A stretch of 64,000 nucleotides of DNA from Eurosta solidaginis (GCF_040869045.1 NC_090319.1:374309601-374373600), one strand, 5' to 3'; shown: positions 32,280-45,267, counted from the first letter of the stretch. Translations and numbers: made by a program. The notes: generated from the sequence alone by a model not told the origin.

Positions 32280-35095
32280 TTTTAATTAAAAGCGTAGGTT
32301 TACAAAAAGGGCTTTTTCACATTAAAGGCTTTTTGAAATTGAAGGCGAAAAACCTTATTTGGCGCCAGTTTATCCAACTCATGAGAGGATTAACTGGACT
32401 TTCTTTACGGAACAGTTATGTTGGTTCAATTTAAATTCCACTCACAACAAACTTTTTTGCAATGTTGTTATCAAAATTCATATACATTTATGAATATATA
32501 AAAGAACTGATTTTAAAATCACAAGTTCAATTTATTGATAAAAGTATACTTATTTTGTTATCAATATTATCACTGTTATCTCTCACAAAACAAAACACTT
32601 GGCTTCTACATATTCATGACACACATAATTACATATGTACATACGTATGCCACATGCCACACACAATGTCTTTGTACAAATTTCACTTCACTTCACTTCA
32701 CTCAGTTTTACACACTTTTTAACCACTTCACTGCACTCAACACAATTATTATTAAAATATTAAACATTTTTAACACAATTTAAGACTTTATTTTAGAGAT
32801 TTACACAATTTAGCACTTTTTGACTGTATTATTGTTTTCATTTTTACTTTGCTTTGATTGCTTTGACATTTTTCAAAAGTTGCAACCACTCTAAACTTTA
32901 ACTCAAAGCCGGCCAAAATTTGCACATTGTGCAATTTGAGTTCGTATGTTCATACCGATACTAACGATGTGTGATCACGATCGTTTGCTTTCGCTTGTCA
33001 CTCACTAAAATCAACAGTGAATGCAAAAGGAAAAGTCCATGCTACTTTTTGGGCACATAATAACAACAATATACTGCAATGTTAAAGTGACTTTTAGTAC
33101 GTTTTAGTTAGTATTTTATAAGCTTTTATTTAGTTTCACTTTTGTTGTCTGTAATGGAATCTTGCAAGTTAAATTTGATACACTTCCCGGTGTCCGATTT
33201 AGCTGAAATTTTGCACACATGTATAACTCCGATGACAATGCAATATTACTTTGTTAGAATTCGATAAATTAATCGATAACACAGTTATCGGTAAAGATTT
33301 GTATTTACTTTGGCATAACAGCCTAAGTCCCATACAAACCCGCCGGTACCTATCCGTGGATTGTGATATTTGGACGTGGTGAATCACGCGTGTCACGCGT
33401 GGTGAATCTCAACGCTTGCGAAAAGCGGTGACACAACCCTCTGTTGTATTTCTGTGTATAACCAACATAGCTGAATTTTTATGGCTGTTTAACTCTGTAA
33501 TCTTTTCCGTAATTTATTTTGCTTTTGGAAAAATTACCTATTTGAAAAAAGCTGGCTGAAAAATATTGGCATAACAGCTTAAGTTAAATCAAGAATGGAA
33601 AATCTTGGAAAATTTGAGCAGATGTGGCAATTTCGCGCGTCCGTTGAACGAAATATTGACAATCTGCTGATCATCGCTAGGAAATTAGCGACATTCCATC
33701 AACTAAGCAGCACTTTAGCAATACTACTGTTATTATTTGGCCGCTCAAACACACAAATATTAATTGTGCATTAAATCTAAAATATACAAATACACCATAA
33801 TAATTTACACGGCCAAAGCCATAATAATTCACACGGGTCATCAATTCTTTCTCTGATTCAAAATCTGAACTACCAGCGCTACCATCAACAGCTCAGTGTC
33901 ATCATTGCCAGTAGCGCCAATAACACCAAACTCGTGCCTGACACACAAAAGTCGTTTCACTCAATAGCGCAAGTAAAATGTACTACGCACTCACTACTAA
34001 GTAGCGTCAAAAATTCGCTTGGAGTCATTTCGTCAATGAGCTACCATTGAGGACTGTGATATAAACTGTAAGATTTAATAATTTAGGTGTAAAGTTTTAA
34101 TTTTAAAAATATATAATTATATACAATATAGAATTTTTTTGTCGCAGACGAAAAAGCCTAATTATGGTTTAAGCTTACAATGAACTTATAAAGTGTTATA
34201 TTTCTTTAGAGTCAATTTATTGTTTGTTTACTTTTTAGTTAATTTTATTAACCAAAATAATAAAAGCTTATTTTTAAAAAAGTTTTTTTTTTCTTTAATT
34301 TTATTTAAGTTCCTTTGAACATATATATTAATATTGTCAATTTAGATATTAATTATTTATAATTAATTAATTATTAATAAGTATTGACAATTTAATATAA
34401 GTATCTTTTTATACGTTCTACTTAGTTTTATTAATTTTCATAATTTTGTTTTTATTGAATAACTTTATGTTTTGAAAATATATATTTCTATCTTTACATT
34501 TACTTTGTTTTATAGTTCTTTCTTAATGAGAAAGTGAATTTTTTAAAGTAAATTTTGCATTGAAGAAACACCATACCTTCTTTTATAAAAAAGTTTTATC
34601 TGACTAGCTCGACCTCCGCGTTCTTAGTTATACGAATATAAGTAAATATAGTCAGGATTAGCTTGAAATCAAATAACCAAAGTCCTTTTTAATTTCAAAC
34701 TTCACAGTCCACATTTTCTTTTAGCACACTGTGAGGAGTTGTCACTCAATTTTTACACACACTTATGCAATTGTTTTAGTATCTGTGTGGCAGGCTTTCG
34801 TTTAATGTTCCACCAATATTTGTATTATAATATTAGACAACAACAGTTTACCTGTAGCTGATATATGTACATATATAGGTATGCTGAGCGCGACGAACAG
34901 TTGAAGAAATTTGTACATGGTTTTTTTTGTCAAAATTTGTTTATATTTACGGTATTTATTTGATTACATTATATTGTTTATATTCGTTTGATATGTAATC
35001 TTTTAAAATTAGCCGATCAGGCACAGCCAACAGTGTAAGTTGTGTTATAGGGATGTACGTAAAATGCACTTTTTGATGTTTTTATTGTTTTGTAA
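32280..35095. other. AT-rich intergenic sequence, no gene recognised
   Basis: Very AT-rich, especially 34080-34560. Short CACTT repeats occur near 32685-32702. Near 33380-33405 CACGCGT occurs twice in close succession. Confidence 0.45.
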
Positions 35096-35220
35096 TCTTT
35101 TTAGTCCTGAGGATGATCTCAGATTGAGGTCGAAATATCGATCAATCGTTAAAAAATATATTTATTGAAAGATATAAAATATTTGGTTTTTTATTTATGC
35201 GTGGCCTTGAGCTCGAAAAA
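35095..35220 (+). mobile_element. Penelope-like element 3' relic with hammerhead-like motif
   Basis: CTGAGGA at 35107-35113, a hairpin GATCTC/GAGGTC with one G-U pair, then GAAA, followed by an AT-rich tail. Same layout as the element at 17193-18169. No GIY-YIG coding sequence was recognised upstream, so only the 3' end remains. Confidence 0.5.
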
Positions 35221-35274
35221 TTGAATAATTATTTTTTAATATTACCAAGTGCTGAATTAAACTTGTTTCCAAAG

Positions 35275-36310
35275 AAGTTTTCCCGCGTCAGTCGTATGGC
35301 CTTATTGGTGCTATTACTTATTTTGCTGTATCTAATGCGGTGCTTCTATTACTAGGATGCTTAGCACACTTTTTTCTTAATTGGTTTTTGAGCTTTCTTT
35401 TCTGTAGGAGATCCCGAGTAATCGAAGGCTTAAGTCTCACTTTTCTTTTTTACGATTATTCACAGTATACGAAGAGTTGAGAATGTGCGCGTTTAAGGTA
35501 TCTAAAAATATGAAAAAAGCTACCGATATGTCATTTTCAGCGAGGACATTCGACCAATTTTCGAAACATAGCTTATGGTTCAACACAGGGAAATTAACTT
35601 TGGTATATGATTATTGAACACGGGTTGCGTTTGGTTTGTCGAAAACAATTCCATTTATTTCCAAACCCGCCATCGTGTGATCAGTTACTTGCAAGTCAAT
35701 GTTAAAACTATTACAATATCTATATGGTACGGCATTAAAGCGGCAAAATATATGATCAATACACGTACCCGAACTTAAGGGCGTCGGCTCATTAATATAG
35801 GAAGTATAACCATTTCCAGCAATTGAGGCCAAATAATGGTCAGTTGTATTACAGTGATGCAAAAGGTCTAAATTAAAATCACCCAGTATAAAAAAGTTTG
35901 CAGTTTCTTCACACAGCACGAAACTGGAGTATTCTTGAATAAATATAGAAATAGGAACAGATTGTAGTCTGTATACCTCTAGGAAAACAAATTGTTCGCC
36001 TTTTATATTAAGAGAAAGTTGTAGCATATCAGCACTATAAAGGTTTTTACTTACTGAGGTACACTCATAAGTATCGCGCACAAAGGCTTCAACACCTCCC
36101 GCACTGTATCTATCATTCACATTGGCATAAAAATTGTAATGAGGTATGCTGTAATCAAATAAAGAATAGATCAAAATTTCCGTTAAAAATATAATATCTG
36201 GTAGGCAACCTAATGCATCGATATGACCTAAGAATAAATCAAAATTCTGCCTGAGGCTACGTATATTCTGATGAACAACATTTATATCGTTAGAACCGCT
36301 GAGGGCGTTT
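35275..36310 (-). pseudogene. Endonuclease fragment of a CR1/Jockey-group non-LTR retrotransposon
   Basis: It begins near 36310 with HQNIRSLRQNFDLFLGHIDA, continues through FILGDFNLDLL, CIDHIFCRFN and VTDHTMAG (open at 35611-36174), then decays into a linker with stops reading RKLKNQLRKKCAKHPSN. That linker matches KLKNKLGVKCRKHPRN of the element at 3-2744, so the two are relatives. The reverse transcriptase is missing. Confidence 0.8.
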
Positions 36311-36319
36311 TTTTTTGAA

Positions 36320-37080
36320 AAAGATTTTTTGCTAGAGATGATTAGCTATGGTAGCAATAAAAGCTCTCACTTTTTATATGAGTCTTCTCTTTATCTTCGT
36401 TTGCAAGAAAATGTACTTGCACAAAGTTGTATGTAGTTTTATGAGTAACATGAATAGTCCTTTATTAGTTCAAATTTTATCAACACACATGTTTCTGAAG
36501 CAAGGAAAAGTTCCTACATATACTGAAGTTGAAGGTTTCTTCTTTTAAAAGATAGCCTCAACGATGTCGTTTGCCCCACATACACAGTAGGAGAAGATAT
36601 CATAAACATCACTCCCGGTTTCGGTGATACTACGTGTCTATTGTTTGATTGATCTACTAGTCATGAAACAGATTCTTTAAGGTTAATTTTTGCTAAACAT
36701 ACTTATAGTCCAGGACGTTTCAGTGATTTTTGTTATAGGTAGAACTAAATATTTTCCTTGGTTCTGCCAGTTTTTTACACAAGAAATATAAATATCGCAT
36801 AAATCTTTAGCAACATGTTGCATCAACATTTCGCAAATTCCTGATGCTATCTGGAAAAATTCGAAAGAGGGGTGGTAGAAGAATGTCGGAATTTAGAAGT
36901 GTTCGCATGGTTTTTAAGGTACAAAGTATCTGCACACTGCACACATGTCCAAAATACACCTTGTGACCAATTTAACCTTTATATGCAAATTAAAAGCAAA
37001 CTAGAACCTAGACATGCTGGCTATAAGTTTGTTCAAAAAAAATTATCTGGCGACCCAAAAATTTTAACTTTAATATACTG
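36320..37080 (-). repeat. Tail block of a cystatin 5' flank (orphan)
   Basis: Matches 24460-24540, 25410-25800 and 26600-26940 in module B, and 44510-45000 in module C. It lies between retroelement debris and the 3' end of cystatin C, as if the flank of a further, lost gene. Confidence 0.6.
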
Positions 37081-37699
37081 AAATTGTATGGAACCATCCC
37101 ACTTGGAATATTTTTCGATACTTTTGTACCGGATAGCCGCACAATTTCTAAGGTTCAATTCACATGAAATATTAAAGTATTAGTTATGTGTGTCTTATGG
37201 ACGTTTTAGCCATCTACACTTACTAAATTAGATATAATTAATCGAAATTCTCGATCTCTCCAAGCCAACTGAAAAATCGACTGGCAGTTCCGTGCAAGGT
37301 GAAAGTGTAAACAAAGTCAGCTTGTTTGAGTGATTTGGTGTATTGATAATTATCTATTAAACTGGAAGTTTGACACCCTCTCTTGGTGAAATTGAAAATG
37401 TTAAATGAAGCTATCTGAAAGATTTCTACCCTTCAGTTAAAATTTAGCTTAATCCGAGATGCTTAACGTCACGATGGTAGCCTAGTTGCTCTTTAGAGCT
37501 GTGAGTCAAGCTGTGACTCAAACGCTACAGGCTGTTCAATTTGAAGCTTAGATACTGCATGGTTTCCATATTTCCGAAATTTAAATACCACTTCTATATT
37601 TGAGACTTATGTTAAAAGCCATTTCGGCTAAATTTTCAAGCATCAAGCTTTCATGAATAATATACTAAAACAAATTTGTAAAATTTTATTTATATATCT
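37081..37699. other. Downstream flank of cystatin C, no gene recognised
   Basis: The last 100 bp resemble the sequence beyond cystatin A (10570-10690), so they belong to the duplicated gene unit. Confidence 0.5.
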
Positions 37700-37705
37700 T
37701 TTATT
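37700..37705 (-). other. Polyadenylation signal of cystatin C
   Basis: AATAAA on the minus strand about 25 bp after the stop codon. Confidence 0.65.
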
Positions 37706-37729
37706 AACGAATGCTCAATTACTGTTGCT

Positions 37730-37931
37730 CTATGCGCTATGCTTTTTCACAACCTTCTCTTCGTCAGGACATTCGAATGTAACTTGAACACCATTTCGCA
37801 ACCATTGCTGTGACCAAATTTCTACATTACAATTCTTTACAGCTTGACTATTTTTATCGATTAAGTCGACATTCATCTTCAAGAGGGTGCCGGCGACGAC
37901 TTGTTTTGTAGCTGTGTGCACCTTTTTAATT
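37730..37931 (-). CDS. Cystatin C exon 3
   Basis: Follows a CTCCAACAG acceptor. Encodes KKVHTATKQVVAGTLLKMNV and onward to HSA, stop TAG at 37730-37732. It holds QVVAG and both cysteines. Confidence 0.9.
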
Positions 37932-40619
37932 CTGTTGGAGATAATTAAGGAAATAAGACAAAGAGTAATTATAAATGTTAATTAGTTCATATGATCTTTA
38001 GGTATATTATATGCAATTATGTATATATATTAGGGTAGCCCAATTTTTGTTATTTTTCGCTAATAGCCGTTTTCAACATTTTAGGTTAACGCTAACAAGC
38101 ACTTTAAATGCATGACGTTTTACCGACCGATCTCTGTCAAATACAGTGCCAGTTAGCGTTAAAAGGTGATGGTGAAAACGGCGTTTTTTGCTTCGAACCT
38201 ATCTCCCTTTTGGAGCCGGTTACTTTCTTACACCTTACGGTTACTTTCTTTCTTTCAAATACGTATCACGTTCCGGTACCCGGTTTTTGAAATACCCTAC
38301 AACTTTTTTTTCAATTAATGTTTTTAAAAACCGATTACTTTCTGGCAATTGGTGTTTTTGGAAATGGCTACTTTATTGCCACCACTTTTTTGCTGATAAC
38401 TTCCCTGTAACCTGTTTTTTTCGAAAGCGTTTACTCATCTTCAGGGCCTTTTTTATAATCTTTACTTTCTAGCGTTCGATTTTCCCAACTGATTACTTTC
38501 TTGCAATCGGTTTTTTGAACTGATTACTTTCTTCAACCGGTTACTTTCTCCAAACGATTTTGTTTTGAAACGGTTGGTTTTCTTGAACCGGATAAGTTTT
38601 AGAATGGTTGCTTTTCTGGAACCGGCTGCTTCATTATACCAAAAGTAAAAAAGACAATTTCCTGGCCCACACGAAGTAGGTGTGAATGTTTATATACTTA
38701 GGTAAATTTATGAATTGGAGATTTTAATTGAGTCTTATATAACAAACAAACTTACTCATAAAATGGTCCATCTCCAGCAGCCAATTTGAGTAGTGATGCG
38801 TTTAGGCTTTTTTCAGCTTTCGATAAATTGGCTTTGAAACCGCCACCCACTAGTGGCTGCAAAAGTTAAAAAGAAAGAACAATTATAGCTATTAGATAAA
38901 ATTCAAAGTGTAAAACTGCAAAACCGTTTTTTATGATGGCGTACGGTGTGATATTTTGCAAAAACTTGTCCAAAATTCAAATATCACTTTATAGGTAGAT
39001 AAGTAGAGCTAGAGCAGATAAACCAATTATACTCTTTCTTAGTGAAAACAGTAAACCCCATTGCCTTGTTTATTTTTTGCATTGCCTCTTACATTCTCTT
39101 TTCGTCTGCTACTGACCAGTTAGTTCTCTTCCGCCCCCTTTATGTCTGGCTCTACCCCTTCCTCTCTTTTCCGTTTCCTACTCCCTTTCCCTACTCTCTT
39201 TCGTTTCCGCTCCTCCCCTTTCATTCCCCATATGCTCTCTTTTTCTTCTCCCCACACATAATGATATATTTCAGAACTTCTTATATTTCTTGCAGGAATA
39301 TTTGGTTTGCAATATTGGTCTTGATATGTTTCGGACATATTTAGCGAATAATTTTAATGAAATGCGTTACCTAAAATATTTGTACTTTAAAATTGCTGAA
39401 ACGCAGACCAATATTATTAACATATACAACATCGAAATGTTACTTTTATACATATACTCAAAATATTTCTAATAACATAGACTCATATTATTCACATTTA
39501 TTCAATTCTTAAATACAAATTATTGTTGCTGAAATATGCAGTAATTTTCCGAGTCATTATATTTTGCTTCCAAGTACAAAACAGTCAATATATGAAGCAT
39601 GAACTCATTCTACTTGGTTGGTGTGAAACTTAAATCCCGCTGGCTAAAAATGCTCATGAAATTTTTATGGATTGATATGCGGATTTTTGAAATTGACAAA
39701 TAGATTAATGATTATCGTGAAAAAATTCGTGAAATATTTCGTGGACAAGAAATATATAATCAAATATTACCTCACATATTTGTCTATGTTTTATTGTATT
39801 GTATTAATATTGCTGAAATATCCAAGAGTAATACAAAAAGCCGATATTTTAATGCTGCTGAAATATTTCCACAGTATTTCAACAACATTAGTTGTAATAT
39901 TGCAACACCCTATAATATTGTGTCTAAATATTTTGGCAACATTTTGACAATATTGTTCACCCTCTCTTACTTCTTTGCTTTACGCTTCCTTTCAGCCATT
40001 TATCCCTGTTTCTTATCCTTTCCCCCACTCCCTCTTTCTTTTCATTACCTCTCCTTCTTCCGTCGGTAAGCATGCCACATCCTTGCCCTAGAACATGCGC
40101 GAACCCCAAAATAGGTGTTTTCATATCTTTTCACATTGTCACACAGTGTAATCAGATATGTTCACTAAAATATTTCATGAGCGATTCAATTAATTTTTGT
40201 TCTAATAATTTTGTAATAATTGTTATAGTTATTCATTAAGCCCTTTCTTTTGAAATAGATTTACCCCTATAACCATTATTTATAGTTTAGTCAAGCTGAT
40301 CATCCCGTTTCAGAACCAGCTATTCAAAAAAAAAATAATATATATCAGTTTATATCTCACTGTGATATAAGTGACATGTGACATCAATTAAGCCATTTCC
40401 AAAATACTGGATACGTGGTAATGCTATTTCAACGCTGATATGTGAATATTATTTTTTGTCGGAACACCTGTGCTTACGTGTTTATATATTTGAGTATATA
40501 TACAAACAAATTCATTTAAAACATTTGGCTTCCAATATCTTTTTTAACTTTACCTTAGACTTCACTAGCGCTACGCTGACTAAACAGCTTAACAATAAAA
40601 ACAACTTCGTACTCAACAT
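37730..40619 (-). CDS. Cystatin C, secreted sarcocystatin-like cysteine-protease inhibitor (three exons)
   Basis: Joining 40554-40619, 38756-38856 and 37730-37931 gives 122 aa with matching phases (0, then a split Glu codon). Residues 1-20 are a signal peptide. The mature N-terminus has PLVGGGF, supplying the conserved Gly of cystatins. The first hairpin QVVAG is at 66-70. Cys90 and Cys110 likely form the one disulphide. At the second hairpin the usual PW reads QW (98-99), which may weaken binding. The family blocks papain-like proteases by inserting the N-terminus and both hairpins into the active site. A TATA box lies 100 bp upstream. This is the only complete and intact cystatin in the window. 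Confidence 0.9.
38756..38856 (-). CDS. Cystatin C exon 2
   Basis: 101 nt between an AACTTTTGCAG acceptor and a GTAAGT donor. Encodes the glycine-containing N-terminus and the main helix (KAEKSLNASLLKLAAGDGPF). Confidence 0.9.
38931..40070 (-). repeat. Cystatin C intron 1 block with an inserted segment at about 39252-39960
   Basis: The start (TGATATTTTGCAAAAACTT) and polypyrimidine stretches match intron 1 of A and D. The polypyrimidine tract is interrupted by about 700 bp of AT-rich sequence rich in AATATTGCTGAAATAT-like motifs, absent from A and D. This looks like an insertion; no clear terminal repeats were found. Confidence 0.6.
40554..40619 (-). CDS. Cystatin C exon 1 (signal peptide)
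   Basis: 66 nt. ATG at 40617-40619; encodes MLSTKLFLLLSCLVSVAL and ends KSK before a GTAAAG donor (40548-40553). Confidence 0.9.
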
Positions 40620-40719
40620 TATTGTTATTAGTTTTTTGTTTTAATCTTTAGGATTCAAAAGATAGTTTTTCGAGCAAAGCAGAAAGTAAAACTGTTGACA
40701 GCTCAGAACAAGGACTGCC

Positions 40720-40726
40720 TTTTATA
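40720..40726 (-). promoter_or_regulatory. TATA box of cystatin C
   Basis: TATAAAA in GTGCTATAAAAGGCAG. A likely start site is near 40695 (TGTCAACAGT), about 30 bp downstream, giving a 5' UTR of about 75 nt. Confidence 0.8.
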
Positions 40727-41344
40727 GCACAAAATGTTTAATAATTTTTTATGTGCTCTCTTAACAATATGAGTAAACAAAGTCACATTGCATGTGAAGG
40801 TATAATAAATTCTTTTATCTGATGAAAACATAGTCCAAAAGAGATATGTTCTTAAATATACTAAAATAAAGTTTTCATCTAAAATAACACGTTTTTCAAA
40901 AGTTCGCTGGGATAGGCTGTCTTTGCACAGGCCTCTTCCGCTTAGGCTAAGTTATGTCCTAAAAGACTAGCTGCAGGCGAGAAACATAATAACCTCAATT
41001 AAACCCCTCCCATCAACACATTCGGTACTCAACCTTTTGATGAACCGATAATTTGCTAAAAAACAATTGTAGTGAATTTGAGAAAAAGGTAGATTTCGAT
41101 TAATATAAACTGATTTATATGGAAACAACTATCTGACATTTAGTTTGGAAAATACTCTTTTTAGCCCTTATGCCATCTTCAGTGCCATGTTTCGTTCTGA
41201 AGCCCTAAAGATGGCACAACATCAAAATGTGTTTATGTGCAAACCACACTGTACAAGGGATAAAGGAAAATCTTTTCAATATATATGCGTCAACGGACAC
41301 CCATGTCAACAAAACAAAATTAATCAGGATTGCAGTTTTACTAC

Positions 41345-42360
41345 ACTCATAAAAAAGATTACCTAAAAGTTAGGAAGCTCCATACAAATTTAAGTAAAAG
41401 AAGGGAACAATATTGCACTAAGGCCGAATTGCCTTAAACCAAAGAAGTTTATGTACTTAAATTTAGTAAGTTATATACTTAATAGAAGCAAAAACTTACT
41501 ATTATTTATTTAAGAAAAACAAGTAATTATTTCCTAATTTTAGGTAATCCTTATACCAAAATAGAGGATATAAGTCATTAAGTTAAGGAAATATGCTACT
41601 AAACTCTTTTTTTTGTTAAGTAAATTGTGTACTTAAACCAATGACAAAATTTCTTTTGACCCTAGTAAAAGCATTTCCTCGAACCAAGTATGGGATACAC
41701 TTAAATTGAGCCTGTAATATACTTACTTTTGAGTACTTCCCTCCTTCTTTAAAGTATACGTTTCCTTCAATTAGAGAACATTTTTTGTATTTTTTGTTTT
41801 TATGATTTTGGGAATGTTTAATGTTAAAGTTCAAGCTCAAATGGTACTAGGCCAACCCAGGCATAAAGCATAAAGCTTAGAATTTATATTGATATGAGTT
41901 AAGATAAGATTAAGGAAAGGGCTATAAGATAAAAATTTAACCTCTATGATTTTTTGGCAAAAAATGAAGCAAAAATAAAAAAATTTGCATTAAATTTTCG
42001 ATATGAATATTAGACTGGGTTGGTCCCCATACAAACAAAAAAGTTGCCAATGTCCGCCCATAAATTTGAAGATTATGTTGAGAGGGTTTCGGAAACATTT
42101 TTTTAAGTTTTTTTGATCTTTCAAAATACAGCCGAAAATGTTTTTTCGTTTTAACTTTGTTATTTGACGTCCGATTTATAAAATTGATATGTCATTATTT
42201 TGGCCTTGAGAAGCTTCACATTTCCGTTTAATGTCCTTTTAAGCTATGAAGTCGCTTTCACATGATTAGGCCAGCTAACAAAATTTCACCCCGGCTAAGG
42301 TATGTTGTTTTCCTTACCAAACGAAAGTACTTAAAAATTCAAGAAAAAGAAGAAGAAGAA
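41345..42360. mobile_element. Unclassified insertion in the cystatin C 5' flank
   Basis: It begins CACTCATAAAAAAGATTACC directly after TA, recalling the CACTCAG ends of the element at 5794-8714. The first 400 bp are dense in TACTTAA/TTAAGTA motifs. No matching right end was found; boundaries come from the uninterrupted copies in modules B and D. Confidence 0.45.
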
Positions 42361-42716
42361 GTGCTTATATTATATGTATATTTAGTGCCTGCATGGTCCC
42401 GAACGAAATTAATGGAAATCTTAAAAAAAAAAAATCAAACGTACGCGTTGAAGGGAGTCATACAATTAAAATTTATTTGGGCCGTTTTATGGGTATTTTT
42501 AAGTGAAACTCGGAGCCTTTTTGAAGTCATATTGGGACTTTTTCTGCAGATTTTTTAGAGTCTTTTGGACTCTAATTAAACTTTTTCTGATAATTTTTGA
42601 GGCCATATTATAATCTTTGCCTAAACCTTTTCGGGAGCTTTGTGGAATTATTTTGAATTCTTATCCCTGACCATTAAAATAACTTGGCTTTATGAACTAT
42701 TAAATTCTTTCGATAA

Positions 42717-44111
42717 TCTTATAAAATAAAGTCGCTAAATGCCATGTATGCACATAACTTCACACAGAATGCTCCGATTTTAAAACGGTTTTTTTGCATT
42801 TGAAAGCTTAGCTACGTGAGATGGTACAGTTATTATAATTTGAAGATATATATCATAGGGGCGTGGAAAATTGGCAAAATGTAGTAAAAAATCATAAAAT
42901 TTTACTTTACACAGCTATAACTCATAAACGGATGTATGAATTTAAAAAAATCTACTTCTCATTAAAACTTTGAAATATTTACCTTCGATCTGCATCAAAA
43001 AAAATATCAGCCAAATTTTTTAAACGAAAGTAACATTTTTACCAAAAAATTTGTTTGTGTGGCTGTTCGCTGTGAACTGTGCGCGCTAATTGCTTTTCAG
43101 TGAGGATGATGCGACACATACATACGTACATATACAGCATTCGCTGCGTTATTTAACTTCGGGCGTAGGTTTATAGGTATGCAAATGAAAGCTGTTGATG
43201 AGTGCTTTAGTATAGCGTAATTTGCATACCCCTGGGTGACTAGGATCTCGAGATATTGGCCAAACTGTGGGCCCGTGTACCCCTAGATAGAGTTTATACA
43301 ATATGGGTAACAAATGAAAGCTGTTGATGAGTGCTTTAGTACAGGGTAAGTTTCTTACCTATTTGTGACTAGCGTCTCGAGATATGTGCCAAAACGTGGA
43401 TCAGGGTAACACTAGGATGTGTTTTTACATTATGGGTATCAAATTGAAGCTGTTGATGTGTGCTTTAGTACAGGGTAGTTTTCATACCTACTGGTGACTA
43501 TTGTCTCGATATATAGGCCAAAACGTGGACCCGGACACCCCTAGAATATGTGTGTAATATGAATATCAAACGAAAGTTGTTGCTGAGAGCTTTAAAGTAA
43601 TTTTCATTGTGATATTCGATTTAGTCGCATCAACCTGGCAATACTGATAAATATGCATGCGAAGCCGAACTAAAGACTTGAATTAATAATACCCACATAC
43701 CTATTTACATACGTACTATTCGATTTGACTGAAATTTGGTATATAATTTTGCATATATTAGTATTTACGATCATTTTTTCCGGGAAGTAGATCAGATACG
43801 GACTGGGACTGAGACGCGGAGTGGGACTGGGCCTCGGAATGCGACTGGAACAAAATAGATACCACCCTCTTGGGCTGCAATAAATGACGAAGAAGAATGA
43901 GAAGCATTTGAGATAAGAGAAAAGAGGGAAGGAGAAGCAGACTGAGAAAGAGATAGAGTGAGACGAAGATAGAGATGGATGAATGGAAAAATACGGAGGG
44001 AGGAGTGAATAAAAGGATTAAGAAAAGGGCAGAGTTAGACGGAAAAAGCTTATTAAAATGTATACAGGTAGACCAAATTTAGGGCAGAACAATTTCTGCC
44101 GGGTCTGCTAG
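42717..44111 (+). mobile_element. Non-autonomous Helitron (1395 bp)
   Basis: It starts TC and ends CTAG, inserted exactly between A (42716) and T (44112) with no target duplication. A hairpin GGCAGA-ACAATT-TCTGCC lies 8 bases before the CTAG end. These are the diagnostic Helitron features. The empty site is visible in modules B and D. No Rep/helicase ORF. It contains about three 130-bp tandem units (43215-43600). Confidence 0.8.
43215..43600 (+). repeat. About three 130-bp tandem units inside the Helitron
   Basis: Units marked by TATGGGTAWCAAATGAAAG-like words at 43302, 43431 and 43558 (spacing 127-129 bp). Clearly related to the 130-bp arrays at 45502-46890. Confidence 0.75.
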
Positions 44112-45000
44112 TAATAAATAAAATAAGACGGAGTATGGAATTTTTTCAAACTTTTCACTGTTTAGAAATATTCAGAACAAAAAGAGCTCTCTTTTTTAGA
44201 ATAAAAAAGTATCATAAATGCTCTGAAACAATCCGCTAACTGGCCATTGTCGGGTATCCACCACACAGCTTGAATTTCTTCCCACTAGGCTTCGTAGACC
44301 CCTATCAAAATGTATGTTTTTCGATGGTTAGGAAATCACTGCAAGGCCGCTCACATAAAAGACTCTGTTTGGACCCTTATTTTGATGCGTTCCGGCTCTG
44401 GTTAGCCGGGCACGCACCCTAATGTACATACGCATATACATAGCACTAACTCTTCTTATTGTTTCTCATCGTAAACAAATCCAAAATAAAGCTATGATTG
44501 AAAAAAAAAATTATTTTTGTTAAAACAGTAGCAATAACAACTCTCACTCCCTGAATACTCTCTTATATTCACCTTTGTTTTTAAGCAAATGTATTTGCCC
44601 AAAATTTTGCATAGTAAGTTCTATTTTTATCAACACAGATGTTTCTGAATAAAGGCAGCGTCCCTACATATACCGAAGTTGAAGTTTTTTGCTTTTGATA
44701 GACACACTCACCTATGACGGGGGAAAAGACATAAAACGCAAGGGGAGAGATCATCAAACATTACTCCCAAGATCGATGATATTACGTGTCTTTCGTTTTG
44801 TTGGTGTACTACTTAATTGCACAGTACAAAAAAAAATTATAACTGTTTCTTACAACAGAACAATGGAGTTTTTTATAAATCCAAAGAGGATACAAACTCT
44901 TTGATAAAACAAATTCCGCAAGAATCATTTTCATTGATCGTAATTACACCTAGTACAGCATATCTAGTTTTTTTTTTTGCAGGCAAGGGGTCTTTTGTTT

Positions 45001-45267
45001 TTTTTAACCCTTTGGCGCCTACTGCATTCGTAATAAAAAATCTTTTTTTTAGGTTTTGTTTATAATAAAAATCCCTCATCATATAATAAATATATGGCAT
45101 TTGGCAGTACTGGCCAAGTCTGCCACAGCATGGTTGGAAATTTCGCTGATCTGGCAGGACAAAAGTTGTCAAAATTACGTATTTACCGTTAGCAACGTTG
45201 TGTAAAGCATAATAATGTGTATATTTTGCCACTTCTTGCTTAAGTTTTACCTAAAATATTTAAAAAC
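45001..45267. other. No gene recognised
   Basis: The open minus-strand frame at 44873-45232 shows no domain and partly overlaps the duplicated cystatin flank. Confidence 0.4.

Larger units (their letters stand above)
40727..45000 (-). repeat. 5' flank of cystatin C (paralogous block, interrupted)
   Basis: Matches modules B and D in segments 40727-41344, 42361-42716 and 44112-45000. An unclassified insertion (41345-42360) and a Helitron (42717-44111) interrupt it. Confidence 0.7.

Noticed and set aside
39042..39344. Plus-strand frame with a signal-peptide-like start
   Set aside because: It starts with GTG, lies in the intron 1 polypyrimidine tract of cystatin C, and has no counterpart in modules A or D.
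44873..45232. 119-codon minus-strand frame
   Set aside because: No recognisable domain, and it runs across the boundary between the duplicated cystatin flank and unrelated sequence.
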